This document shows, piece after piece, positions 24,531 through 32,512 of a stretch of DNA of 64,000 nt. Made by a program: the position numbers and the translations under genes. Each line of letters starts with the position of its first letter. The stretch's first letter is position 1. The notes beneath the pieces are model-generated. The model was not told the DNA's origin. It ran no database searches and saw only the letters and a program-made list of their open reading frames with translations. The stretch comes from Mycobacterium sp. URHB0044 (GTDB taxonomy: Bacteria; Actinomycetota; Actinomycetes; Mycobacteriales; Mycobacteriaceae): contig NZ_JIAW01000027.1 in assembly GCF_000620625.1 (NCBI RefSeq), positions 25,407 through 89,406 of the forward strand, read 5' to 3'.

Positions 24531-26522
24531 GTGCCGCAGACGACCACGCTCATCGAACGCCCTGCCGACCTGACCGCCGACTGGCTGACGTCCGTCATGG
24601 GAACGGGCACCGTCACCGACTTCACGGTCGAGCGCATCGGCACCGGACAGATGAGCGAGTGCTACCGCGTGCGCTTGACCTACGCAGACGGTGGCACGGG
24701 CCCGGCGTCGGTCGTGCTCAAGGTCGCCGCCGCCGACCAGAGCAGCAGACAGACCGGGCTCGCCATGGGCCTCTACGAACGCGAGGTCCGGTTCTACGCC
24801 GAGATTGCGCCACGCCTCGCGGGGCCCCTCCCGCCGTGTCGGCACGCGGCCTACGACCCCGAGACGGGCGCGTTCGACCTGCTGCTGGGCGACGCCGCGC
24901 CGGCAGAGGTCGGCGACGAGATCCGAGGCGCCACAGTCGAACAGGCCACTCTCGCGCTCACCCAGCTGGGACACGTGCACGGGCCGCTGCTTGGCGATCC
25001 GGCCCTGGCGGACACGCCGTGGCTCAATGGAGAATCGCCGCTCAATCAAGGACTGATGGCCGCGCTGTACGCCGGGTTCGTGGACCGCTACTCCGAGCAG
25101 ATCGCGCCGGCTCACCGTGACGTGTGTGAACGCCTCGTCGCCACGCTCGACGCCTACCTCGCGCAGGAGGCGGAGTCCGGTCGCGCGCAGGGCCTCGTCC
25201 ACGGCGACTACCGCCTGGACAACATGCTGTTCGGGCAGCCGGGCGCCGATCGGCCGCTGACCGTCGTCGACTGGCAGACGGTCACCTGGGGTCCCGCGCA
25301 GACCGACGTCGCCTACTTCCTCGGCTGCGCACTACCGGTGCAGCTCCGCCGCGACCACTACGACGACCTGCTGCGCGCGTATCACGTTGCGCTGGGGCCC
25401 GACTCGCCGCTCAGCTTGGACGACGTCCGCGAAGGCGTGCGCCGGGCGACCTTCTTCGGCGTCGTGATGGCGATCGTGTCGCCGATGCTCGTCGCGCGCA
25501 CCGAGCGTGGCGACCAGATGTTCATGACGATGCTCGAGCGGCACTGCCAACACGTCATCGACACCGACGCGATGACCATCCTGCCCGCTCCGACGGCCCC
25601 GGAACCCTTGCAGCCCAACGCAGAAGACGAAGGTGCGCATCTTGCGTCGGGCGAACCGCTCTGGAGTGAGAGCTGGTACTTCGACTTCGCCGATCAGCGT
25701 CAAGGCGTCGGGGGGTGGTTCCGGCTCGGGCTGATCCCCAATGAGGGTCACACCTGGATCAACGCCTTGCTGTGCGGCCCGGACATGCCCACCGTCGCCG
25801 TGCTGGATTGGGAGGCCGACCTGCCCGAGAGCCACACCCACGTCAGCACCGACGAGATCGATCTCAGCCTCGACGCGTCCGAACCGCTACGGACCTACCG
25901 CGTCGCGCTGCGTGGGCGCGGGCAGGCCTTCGACGACCCGGCCGGCTTGTTGCACGGCGAATCCGGCCGTCCGGTCGACGTGACGATGGACCTCACCTGG
26001 ACCACCGCGGGTACGCCGTACCAGTACCGCATCACCACGCGCTACGAGATCCCGTGCACGGTCACGGGCACCGTAACCGTCGACGACCGTACGTACGCAT
26101 TCGACGGCGTGCCCGGCCAGCGCGACCATTCGTGGGCGTCTAGGGACTGGTGGGGCATGGAATGGGTGTGGAGCGCGCTGCACCTCGACGACGGCACGCA
26201 CGTGCACGCCGTCGACATGCGCATTCCCGGCATACCGCCGATGGGCATCGGGTACGTGCAGCGGGCGGGGGAGCCGCTCGTCGAACTCGAGGCGGTGACT
26301 GCGCGGGAGACGTTTGGCGACAACGACTTACCGCTGGGCACCGTCCTCCAACTCGAGCCGGGTGGGCTCACTGCCACGATCGACGTCCGCGGGCACGCAC
26401 CGGTTCGGCTCGTCTCGCGGGACGGCAAGGTCAGCCACTTCCCACGGGCCTGGGCGACGGTGACCACCGGCGATGGCCGCAGCGGTGTCGGGTGGGTCGA
26501 GTGGAATCGCCACCAGTCGTGA
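24531..26522 (+). CDS. Aminoglycoside phosphotransferase-fold kinase fused to a lipocalin-like C-terminal domain
   Basis: A 663-residue two-part protein. Residues 1 to ~355 are an APH/choline-kinase-like phosphotransferase, with the catalytic loop LVHGDYRLDNMLF (near 223) and the metal-binding DW in VVDWQTVTWGPAQTDVAYFLG. Residues ~370-663 are a beta-rich domain (ESWYFDFADQRQGVGGWFRLG ... QRDHSWASRDWWGMEWVW ... GVGWVEWNRHQ). This resembles the DUF7064/AttH-like hydroxyneurosporene-synthase-type lipocalins often encoded beside such kinases. The fusion suggests a small-molecule or lipid substrate. It starts at a leaderless GTG and overlaps ynfA by 4 bp. Confidence 0.8.
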   Translation: MPQTTTLIERPADLTADWLTSVMGTGTVTDFTVERIGTGQMSECYRVRLTYADGGTGPASVVLKVAAADQSSRQTGLAMGLYEREVRFYAEIAPRLAGPLPPCRHAAYDPETGAFDLLLGDAAPAEVGDEIRGATVEQATLALTQLGHVHGPLLGDPALADTPWLNGESPLNQGLMAALYAGFVDRYSEQIAPAHRDVCERLVATLDAYLAQEAESGRAQGLVHGDYRLDNMLFGQPGADRPLTVVDWQTVTWGPAQTDVAYFLGCALPVQLRRDHYDDLLRAYHVALGPDSPLSLDDVREGVRRATFFGVVMAIVSPMLVARTERGDQMFMTMLERHCQHVIDTDAMTILPAPTAPEPLQPNAEDEGAHLASGEPLWSESWYFDFADQRQGVGGWFRLGLIPNEGHTWINALLCGPDMPTVAVLDWEADLPESHTHVSTDEIDLSLDASEPLRTYRVALRGRGQAFDDPAGLLHGESGRPVDVTMDLTWTTAGTPYQYRITTRYEIPCTVTGTVTVDDRTYAFDGVPGQRDHSWASRDWWGMEWVWSALHLDDGTHVHAVDMRIPGIPPMGIGYVQRAGEPLVELEAVTARETFGDNDLPLGTVLQLEPGGLTATIDVRGHAPVRLVSRDGKVSHFPRAWATVTTGDGRSGVGWVEWNRHQS

Positions 26523-26848
26523 CGCTGGTCAAGTCGATCGCGCTGTTCGTGCTCGCCGCAGTGTTCGAGATCGGCGGCGCCTGGCTGGTGTGGCAGGGCA
26601 TCCGGGAACACCGCGGCTGGTTGTGGGCGGGCGTCGGGGTGCTCGCGCTCGGCGCGTACGGCTTCGTCGCCGCATTCCAGCCCGACGCGCACTTCGGCCG
26701 TGTGTTGGCGGCCTACGGCGGGGTGTTCATCGTGGGTTCGTTGTTGTGGGGCATGGTCGCCGACGGCTTCCGGCCCGACCGCTGGGACGTCGCGGGAGCA
26801 GTGGTGTGCTTGGTCGGCGTCGGCCTGATCATGTACGCGCCGCGTTGA
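26519..26848 (+). CDS. YnfA family (UPF0060) membrane protein
   Basis: A 109-residue four-helix membrane protein of UPF0060. It carries the family motifs AAVFEIGGAWLVWQGIREHRG, YGFVAAFQPDAHFGRVLAAYGGVFIVGSLLWG and GFRPDRWDVAGA. It is related to small multidrug resistance pumps; the substrate in mycobacteria is not established. The GTGA overlap with the upstream kinase-fold gene means the two are translated together. Confidence 0.93.
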   Translation: MTLVKSIALFVLAAVFEIGGAWLVWQGIREHRGWLWAGVGVLALGAYGFVAAFQPDAHFGRVLAAYGGVFIVGSLLWGMVADGFRPDRWDVAGAVVCLVGVGLIMYAPR

Positions 26849-26857
26849 CGGGGCCGG

Positions 26858-27754
26858 TCAGCCCAAGTGCGCGCTGTCGTCGTCGAGCTCGTCGCGCCGC
26901 AAACCCATCGGCGTGGTGGCGGGGATGTCTCCTGCCGCGATCACCGTGCGGGTGATCGGCGTCAGGCTGCGGAACAGCGCTTCGAGTTCCGCGTCGTCGA
27001 GTGCGTCGAAGGCTGCCAACGCCAGCCGGTCGGTGGTGTCCTCGATGTCCTGCTTGAGCGCTACGCCCGCGTCGGTCAGTGCCCCGGTGTCGTCCAGAAC
27101 GCCGCGGGCCGCCAACTTCGCTGTGCACGAGGCCCATTCGTCCTCGTCGTACCGACGGCTGCGCATGATGAAGTCCCGTGGCACCCGGTCGGCGACGACA
27201 TGCAGCACGTTGCACTCGCGACCGCTGACCCCCAACGACGCGAGGACTGCGACGTGAGCATCACCGCGCTGTTCGCGCAGCAGGGTGGTGGCATGCCACA
27301 ACGCGGCCAACGGCTCGTCCGGCCACGGCAGGGCCCGGTTCGCTGCGAACAGGGGGCGGCCGTCCAGCGTCGCGCTGCGGGCGGCCTTCGCCAACAGCGC
27401 TGCGGCCGTCTCGACGTTGCCGTCGGTCACGCCGCAGCGGCGCAACGCCGCGACGGCCGACGTCTCGCGCGCCCGCAGGGCATCGGCGGGCGAGGCGAAT
27501 TCCCACGCCGCCGGGAGGGCCTGCGCGACGTGGGACGCCGAGAAGTTGTAGAAGATCGCGGCGACCACCTCGGGCGGCACCAACCCGAGCGGGGCGGAGC
27601 GGGCGGCGAAGTAACCGCCCCAGAAACCACGAAAGCCGGCGGCTTCGTAGGCCGCCCGGGCCTCCGGGGAGAAGTAGGTGAGTGCATGGACCGGCTCGAA
27701 GCGGTCGAAGAGTCGCCGCGCGGTCGTCGGTGTCCTGGTCACTTCTGCAGTCAA
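26858..27754 (-). CDS. SCO6745-family helical protein
   Basis: A 298-residue protein of the actinobacterial SCO6745 family, which has two winged-helix-like parts and no known function. The N-terminal RRLFDRFEPVHALTYFSPEARAAYEAAGFRGFWGGYFAARSAPLG is characteristic. The C-terminal half SCTAKLAARGVLDDTGALTDAGVALKQDIEDTTDRLA reads like a MarR-type winged helix. The start is given as a TTG at 27754; a GTG at 27742 is a possible alternative. It faces away from the DUF4333 gene. Confidence 0.78.
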   Translation of the reverse strand: MTAEVTRTPTTARRLFDRFEPVHALTYFSPEARAAYEAAGFRGFWGGYFAARSAPLGLVPPEVVAAIFYNFSASHVAQALPAAWEFASPADALRARETSAVAALRRCGVTDGNVETAAALLAKAARSATLDGRPLFAANRALPWPDEPLAALWHATTLLREQRGDAHVAVLASLGVSGRECNVLHVVADRVPRDFIMRSRRYDEDEWASCTAKLAARGVLDDTGALTDAGVALKQDIEDTTDRLALAAFDALDDAELEALFRSLTPITRTVIAAGDIPATTPMGLRRDELDDDSAHLG

Positions 27755-27778
27755 TCATCACGCGCGCCGCTGGATTGT

Positions 27779-27784
27779 TAGGGT
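27779..27784 (+). promoter_or_regulatory. -10 hexamer of a leaderless promoter
   Basis: TAGGGT lies 7 nt before the ATG at 27792 with no ribosome binding site. Confidence 0.55.
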
Positions 27785-27791
27785 CCGGTCC

Positions 27792-28307
27792 ATGAGGTGG
27801 ACGGTGATCGGCGCGGTGATGGTCGTCGCGGCGGTCGCCGGATGCAGCGCATCCACGGACAGTCCCGGCACACCGGTCGTGTCCCGGCAGACGTTGCAGA
27901 CCGACGTCGCCGACCGGCTCGCCAAGGCGGGTGATCCACCGCAATCGGTTGTCTGTCAGGAGGATCTGGTCGGCGAGATCGGAAGGACGGCCCGGTGCGA
28001 CGTCGCGATGAGTGCGGCCAACGGCTTCCAGCCGGTCGCGACCGTCACCCGGGTGGATGGCATCACGGTGGACTACGAACTGACGCCGGCGCTCTCGCAG
28101 GCGCAGCTCGAGAAGGCGGTCGCCGGTCTCGTCGCCGAGAACGTGGGGGACCGGGTCGATTCGGTCGCGTGCGAGTCGGGCCTGGAGGGCAAGGTCGATG
28201 CGACGGCGCGCTGCGACGTCGACGCGGGCGGAGGGAAGGCCCGCCGCACCGTGCGGGTGACCGACGTGTCGGGGCTAACGATGAACTTCAATCTGTCGTC
28301 TGAGTGA
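27792..28307 (+). CDS. Lipoprotein with two DUF4333 repeats
   Basis: A 171-residue lipoprotein. The signal MRWTVIGAVMVVAAVAGC ends in the lipobox VAGC (Cys 18). Two copies of the ~60-residue DUF4333 fold follow: SVVCQEDLVGEIGRTARCDV and SVACESGLEGKVDATARCDV, each with the paired cysteines that define the family. Its role is unknown; DUF4333 proteins are secreted or surface proteins common in mycobacteria. The last 20 bp overlap the convergent gntR gene. Confidence 0.87.
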   Translation: MRWTVIGAVMVVAAVAGCSASTDSPGTPVVSRQTLQTDVADRLAKAGDPPQSVVCQEDLVGEIGRTARCDVAMSAANGFQPVATVTRVDGITVDYELTPALSQAQLEKAVAGLVAENVGDRVDSVACESGLEGKVDATARCDVDAGGGKARRTVRVTDVSGLTMNFNLSSE

Positions 28308-28995
28308 CGCCGTCCTTCGCTTCGTCGATGATGGCGCGCATCGCCCGTTCTGCACCGGCGTCGTCACGCAGCCGGATCGCGCGGGCGACCTCGTCGTGCA
28401 GCGCGATGGCCACCGGGTTCGGGGTCTCCGGCATCAACCCGTGATGGGTGCGGCCGGTCAGAACCTCGGCCACCACACCGTTGAGGGCGCGAAACATCTC
28501 GTTGCCGCTGGCTTCGAGCAGGGTCTGGTGGAAGACCTTGTCGGCCAAGAGATACGACTCGAGGTCACCTGACCGACCATGCATCACCATGTCCGACACC
28601 GCGGCTGCCATGATGCGGCACTGGTGCGGGTCGGCACGCTGCGCGGCCAAGGCCGCGGCGGCCGGTTCGAAGCCGCGGCGCAGCTCGGAAAGCGAGATCA
28701 ACTGGGCCGCTCGGTCGCCGGATTCGAGGCGCCAGCGAATCACCCTGGGATCGAAAACGTTCCATTGCGCGGACGGCTGGATGGTGATGCCGACGCGGCG
28801 CCGCGAGGCGATCATGCCCATCGATTCGAGCACCCGGATGGCCTCGCGCGCGACGCTGCGGGACACGCCGTGCTGGACGCTGACGTCGTCGAGCGTGATC
28901 ACCTGGCCCGGCAGTAGGCCGCCAGACACGATCTGGGCGCCGAGCGCAGTCAGCACGTTCTCGTGCAGAGCGCTGACGTTTGCTTGCGGCACCAC
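28288..28995 (-). CDS. gntR: GntR/FCD-family repressor, probable gluconate regulator
   Basis: A 235-residue regulator with an N-terminal GntR winged helix (ALGAQIVSGGLLPGQVITLDDVSVQHGVSRSVAREAIRVLESMGMI) and a C-terminal FCD ligand domain (LRRGFEPAAAALAAQ ... DKVFHQTLLEASGNEMFRALNG). The domain carries the aspartate and histidines that usually hold a metal. It is divergent from gntK-gntP and should control them through the palindrome at 29060-29074. It starts at a GTG. Confidence 0.88.
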   Translation of the reverse strand: MVPQANVSALHENVLTALGAQIVSGGLLPGQVITLDDVSVQHGVSRSVAREAIRVLESMGMIASRRRVGITIQPSAQWNVFDPRVIRWRLESGDRAAQLISLSELRRGFEPAAAALAAQRADPHQCRIMAAAVSDMVMHGRSGDLESYLLADKVFHQTLLEASGNEMFRALNGVVAEVLTGRTHHGLMPETPNPVAIALHDEVARAIRLRDDAGAERAMRAIIDEAKDGVTQTTD

Positions 28996-29059
28996 GCATA
29001 CATCCTGTCATACCCGCAGCTAACGTTATTAAAAACATATCTTTGTGGGATCTGCTTGC

Positions 29060-29074
29060 AATGATCAGATCATT
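29060..29074. promoter_or_regulatory. Probable GntR operator
   Basis: AATGATC-A-GATCATT is a perfect 15-bp palindrome in the AT-rich 156-bp gap between gntR and gntK. Its place and symmetry suit a dimeric FCD-GntR repressor. Confidence 0.6.
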
Positions 29075-29151
29075 GATGCAAACTATGTGACGGCAAGCAC
29101 AAGCGGGTAAGGCGTCCGCCAAGTGGGTAGGCATGCCGGGGAGGTGGAGCG

Positions 29152-29652
29152 GTGGCGTCACCAGTGGTCGTGATGGGCGTGTCCGGCTCGGGCAAGTCGA
29201 CCGTCGGCGCGGCGCTGGCGCAGCGTCTGCGTGTCCCATTCGCCGACGCCGACGACTTCCATCCTCCCGCGAACATCGCGAAGATGACCGCCGGTCACCC
29301 GTTGAACGACGACGACCGGCGTCCCTGGCTGGAGTCGATCGGCAAGTGGCTGGCCCAGCATCCCGGCGGTGGCGTGATGAGTTGTTCGGCCCTCAAGCGC
29401 GCCTACCGCGACCAGCTGCGTGAGCACTGCCCCGACGTCGAGTTCCTCCACCTTTCGGGAACGCCCGAGGTGATCGGCAGGCGGCAGGCCAGCAGGCCAG
29501 GACACTTCATGCCGGCCTCGCTGCTCGCGTCGCAGTTCGAGACGCTGGAGCCCCTGGCGGCCGACGAGAACGGCGTCGCCATCGACGTCGATCAGAACAT
29601 CGATTCCATTGTGGACCAATATGTTTCGCTGACCGAACAGGAGAACGAATGA
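29152..29652 (+). CDS. gntK: Gluconokinase
   Basis: A 166-residue P-loop kinase that phosphorylates gluconate to 6-phosphogluconate. Walker A is MGVSGSGKSTVG near the N-terminus. The family motifs DADDFHPPANIAKMTAGHPLNDDDRRPWL, CSALKRAYRDQLR and HFMPASLLASQFETLE are all present, and the length is normal. It starts at a GTG after ggaggtggag and overlaps gntP by an ATGA. Confidence 0.95.
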   Translation: MASPVVVMGVSGSGKSTVGAALAQRLRVPFADADDFHPPANIAKMTAGHPLNDDDRRPWLESIGKWLAQHPGGGVMSCSALKRAYRDQLREHCPDVEFLHLSGTPEVIGRRQASRPGHFMPASLLASQFETLEPLAADENGVAIDVDQNIDSIVDQYVSLTEQENE

Positions 29653-31046
29653 ACACCGGAGTCGCCTTCCTGGCGGATGCCCCCGAACTCGCGGAGCCGG
29701 TAGCCGCCGGTTGGCAGCTGATCCTGGCGTTCCTCGCAGGCATAGCCGTGATCGTTGTGCTGATCACGGTGGTCAAGCTGCATCCGTTCCTCGCGCTCAT
29801 CTTCGGTGGCCTGACGGTCGGTTTCGCAGCGGGCGAGAACCTCACCACGGTGTTGAAGTCGTTCACGTCCGGATTCGGTACGACGGCAGCGGGTGTCGGC
29901 ATTCTCATCGCGCTCGGTGCGATGTTCGCCAAACTCCTCGCCGACTCAGGCGGTGCCGACGAGATCGTCGACACCATCGTCGGTCACGCGTCACCGCGGG
30001 CGTTGCCATGGGCAATGGCCTTGGTCGGCGCGATCATCGGTCTGCCGATGTTCTTCGAGATCGGCCTCGTTCTCCTCATGCCGGTCATCTACCTCGTCGC
30101 GCGCCGGTCGCAGTTGTCGCTCATCACCGTCGGAATCCCCGCTCTTGCAGGCCTTTCGGCCATGCACGGCTTCGTCCCACCGCACCCCGGCCCGCTGACC
30201 GCGATCGACCTGCTGGGTGCCGACCTGGGCATCACCCTCGCGCTGGGCGTGGCGGTAGCGATACCGACGATCGTGGTGGCCGGCCCGCTGTTCGGAAAGC
30301 TGGCGGGACGATGGGTCGTCGTCGGTGCCCCCGACACCTTCGACGCCGATGAGTTCGCCAACGCCGAGAACCTCCGCAGGCCGTCGTTCCCCGTCACGCT
30401 GTTCAGCGTGCTGCTGCCCGTGGTCCTGATGTTGGGCAAGGCGCTGGTCGACATCTTCATCGAGGACGAAAACCAGTGGTTCCGGGTAATTTTCGACGGT
30501 CTCGGTACGCCAATCGTCGCGCTGCTGATCGCGGTCATCGTCGGCCTGTTCACGCTCGGCCGTGGCGCGGGCATGAACCGCGACCAGATCACCAAGTGCG
30601 TCGAGTCGGGGCTGCCGCCGATCGCCGGCATCATCCTCATCGTCGCTGCCGGCGGCGGTTTCAAGCAGGTCCTGGTGGATAGCGGCATCGGCACGCTGCT
30701 CGCCCGGTGGGCCGAGGACGTCAGCATCTCGGTGCTGGTGCTGGCATGGCTGCTGGCCGTGCTCATCCGCCTCGCCACGGGTTCGGCGACGGTCGCGACC
30801 ATCACCGCATCGTCGCTCGTGGTCGGTCTCGTCGAAGGTATGAGCACCGGGCAGACGTCACTCGTCGTGCTGGCCGTCGGCGCCGGGTCGCTGTTCTTCT
30901 CCCATGTCAACGACGCCGGCTTCTGGTTGGTGAACCAGTACTTCCGCCTCAGCGTCGGTCAGACCATCAAGACCTGGTCGATCATGGAGACGGTGCTATC
31001 CGTGAGCGGACTGATCGTCGTCCTGCTCCTGGACTTGGTGATCTGA
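29649..31046 (+). CDS. gntP: Gluconate:H+ symporter, GntP family
   Basis: A 465-residue inner-membrane permease with 12-14 helices. It carries GntP landmarks such as FGTTAAGVGILIALGAMFAKLLADSGGAD, GFVPPHPGPLTAI, RLATGSATVATITASS and FFSHVNDAGFWLVNQYF. It supplies gluconate to GntK, and the pair form a two-gene operon closed by a short hairpin. No Entner-Doudoroff or 6-phosphogluconate dehydrogenase gene is adjacent. Confidence 0.95.
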   Translation: MNTGVAFLADAPELAEPVAAGWQLILAFLAGIAVIVVLITVVKLHPFLALIFGGLTVGFAAGENLTTVLKSFTSGFGTTAAGVGILIALGAMFAKLLADSGGADEIVDTIVGHASPRALPWAMALVGAIIGLPMFFEIGLVLLMPVIYLVARRSQLSLITVGIPALAGLSAMHGFVPPHPGPLTAIDLLGADLGITLALGVAVAIPTIVVAGPLFGKLAGRWVVVGAPDTFDADEFANAENLRRPSFPVTLFSVLLPVVLMLGKALVDIFIEDENQWFRVIFDGLGTPIVALLIAVIVGLFTLGRGAGMNRDQITKCVESGLPPIAGIILIVAAGGGFKQVLVDSGIGTLLARWAEDVSISVLVLAWLLAVLIRLATGSATVATITASSLVVGLVEGMSTGQTSLVVLAVGAGSLFFSHVNDAGFWLVNQYFRLSVGQTIKTWSIMETVLSVSGLIVVLLLDLVI

Positions 31047-31062
31047 CCCGGCTCGCGCCGGG
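31047..31062. terminator. Short GC-rich hairpin between convergent genes
   Basis: CCCGGC-TCGC-GCCGGG directly after the gntP stop and 5 bp before the RDD-gene stop; it may end both transcripts. There is no U-tract. Confidence 0.5.
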
Positions 31063-31067
31063 CCTGC

Positions 31068-31547
31068 TCAGCCCTTGAGGACCTGGGTGCCGCCGGCGAG
31101 TTCGTCGTGCTTGCCCTGCTTGGTGGGGCTGCCGTTGATCGTCACGGCGATCACGATCATCGCGACGAAGGCAAGCAGGCCACCGACGAAGGGGATGATC
31201 GACAACAGCGTGAAGGCATTGCGGATGGCCGACTGGCGCGCATCGGGTTTGGCGGAGCCGCCCGGTCCGTGCACGCTGAGGCCGAGGATCTTCTTGCCGG
31301 GCGTCCAGCCCTGGGTCACCTCGAACGCAAGGAAGTAGGCGAAGGTCAGAAGCCCGGTGAACAATCCGGTGATCATGATGTTCGACTGGAAGTGCAGTGC
31401 GAACACCACGATGTAGCCCACGATCCCGACGATGATTCCGTCGATCAGGCGAGCGAGGAACCGGGGGAGAAGGCCGCCCGGCTCGGCGTGCGTTGAGTAG
31501 GGCCCATCGATCGGACCGGGTTGTGGGTCGTAACCGCCAGCAGTCAT
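31068..31547 (-). CDS. RDD family membrane protein
   Basis: A 159-residue membrane protein with the RDD domain: LPRFLARLIDGIIVGIVGYIV (the Arg-Asp signature helix), then TFAYFLAFEVTQGWTPGKKILGLSV and FVGGLLAFVAMIVIAVT. RDD proteins are of uncertain function; some act in Na+/H+ exchange. The first ~25 residues are Pro/Gly-rich and cytoplasmic. A leaderless -10 (TAGATT, 31554-31559) lies 6 nt before the ATG. Confidence 0.88.
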   Translation of the reverse strand: MTAGGYDPQPGPIDGPYSTHAEPGGLLPRFLARLIDGIIVGIVGYIVVFALHFQSNIMITGLFTGLLTFAYFLAFEVTQGWTPGKKILGLSVHGPGGSAKPDARQSAIRNAFTLLSIIPFVGGLLAFVAMIVIAVTINGSPTKQGKHDELAGGTQVLKG

Positions 31548-31553
31548 GCGGTC

Positions 31554-31559
31554 AATCTA
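31554..31559 (-). promoter_or_regulatory. -10 hexamer of a leaderless promoter (RDD gene)
   Basis: TAGATT on the minus strand, 6 nt before the ATG at 31547. Confidence 0.5.
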
Positions 31560-31572
31560 CGCTGGCGACAGG

Positions 31573-32454
31573 CTACCGCGAGCGGCGTTTGCGCACTTCG
31601 CCCTTGGCCGTGTCGGCCAGCTCGGCGCTGCGTTCGCGCGCCAACTTGGCAATCGCGGGTCCACGTTCGCGGGCGGCGTCAGCGAATTCGGGCCCGCGTT
31701 CGCGTGCGACGCTGGCCAGTTCGGCGCTGCGTTCGCGTGCGAGCTTGGCAATCTCAGGTCCGCGTTCGCGTGCTACCTCGGCCAACTCCGAGCCTCGCTC
31801 GAGCGCGACGTCGGCCAACTCGGAGCCCCTCTCGCGGGCCACTTCGGCGAGCTCGCTGCCCCGTTCCAGCGCGAGATGCGCGAACTCACGGCCTCGTTCG
31901 GCTCCGACCTGTAGTCCGTGCCCGAGTTTTTCGGCAAGGGCGCTGTCGGCCAGCGCGCCACCCGACGCGGCGCCGACGGGCAGTGCGGTGACCACTGCGC
32001 CGGACACCTTGCGGGCGGCCCGGCGTCCGCGCCAGCCCAGCGAGGGTTTGCCCTCGGTGTCCACCGCCGCGATGATCAACCCGCCGATCAGGCTGACGTC
32101 GGCCATGAAGGCACGTCTCTGGTCTGCCTTGCGCGCGGGATCCGTCTCAGTCCAGAAGGTATGTCCGCCAAGGCCTCCTGGTACGACGCTGACGGCGAGT
32201 GCCGCGGAGGCGAACCGGGGCAGGCGGCCGGTTGCGAGCAACAGTCCCGCACCGATCTGCACGGCGCCGTTCACGCGTGCCACGGTTTCGGCGTTGGTGG
32301 GAACGTTCGTCCCCACGGGGTCGGGTAGTTTGGCCAGACCTTCGAGCGTGGGGCGCGCAGCGTCCGCAGCCGGCTTGGGGCTGCGCAACGCCTCCACGCC
32401 GCGCCCGATGAAGGTGGCGGCCAGCATGGGACGGGCGATTCGTCTGATCAACAT
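31573..32454 (-). CDS. DoxX-family membrane protein with a C-terminal 11-residue repeat helix
   Basis: A 293-residue protein. Residues 1-~135 are a DoxX-like membrane domain (RPMLAATFIGRGVEAL, GAVQIGAGLLLATGRLP, FASAALAVSVVPGGLGGH, MADVSLIGGLIIAAVD). Residues ~184-282 are nine consecutive 11-residue repeats with consensus ARERGxELAxV, followed by a basic tail RKRRSR. An 11-residue period gives a long amphipathic helix or a right-handed coiled coil, of the kind seen in proteins that lie on lipid surfaces. The domain combination is unusual in length and regularity. Function unknown. Confidence 0.82.
   Translation of the reverse strand: MLIRRIARPMLAATFIGRGVEALRSPKPAADAARPTLEGLAKLPDPVGTNVPTNAETVARVNGAVQIGAGLLLATGRLPRFASAALAVSVVPGGLGGHTFWTETDPARKADQRRAFMADVSLIGGLIIAAVDTEGKPSLGWRGRRAARKVSGAVVTALPVGAASGGALADSALAEKLGHGLQVGAERGREFAHLALERGSELAEVARERGSELADVALERGSELAEVARERGPEIAKLARERSAELASVARERGPEFADAARERGPAIAKLARERSAELADTAKGEVRKRRSR
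31609..31905 (-). repeat. Nine 33-bp coding repeats (11-residue units)
   Basis: The DNA encoding residues 184-282 of the DoxX-family protein is made of nine 33-bp units. Units with the cores GPEIAKL, RSAELASV and GPEFADA recur as a higher-order 33-residue pattern (GPAIAKL, RSAELADT), which points to duplication of multi-unit blocks. Confidence 0.88.
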
Positions 32455-32512
32455 GGCGCCAGGATTCCCAGGCCTACGTGGTCACAAACCCATCACCGAT
32501 GGGCGTACTCGG

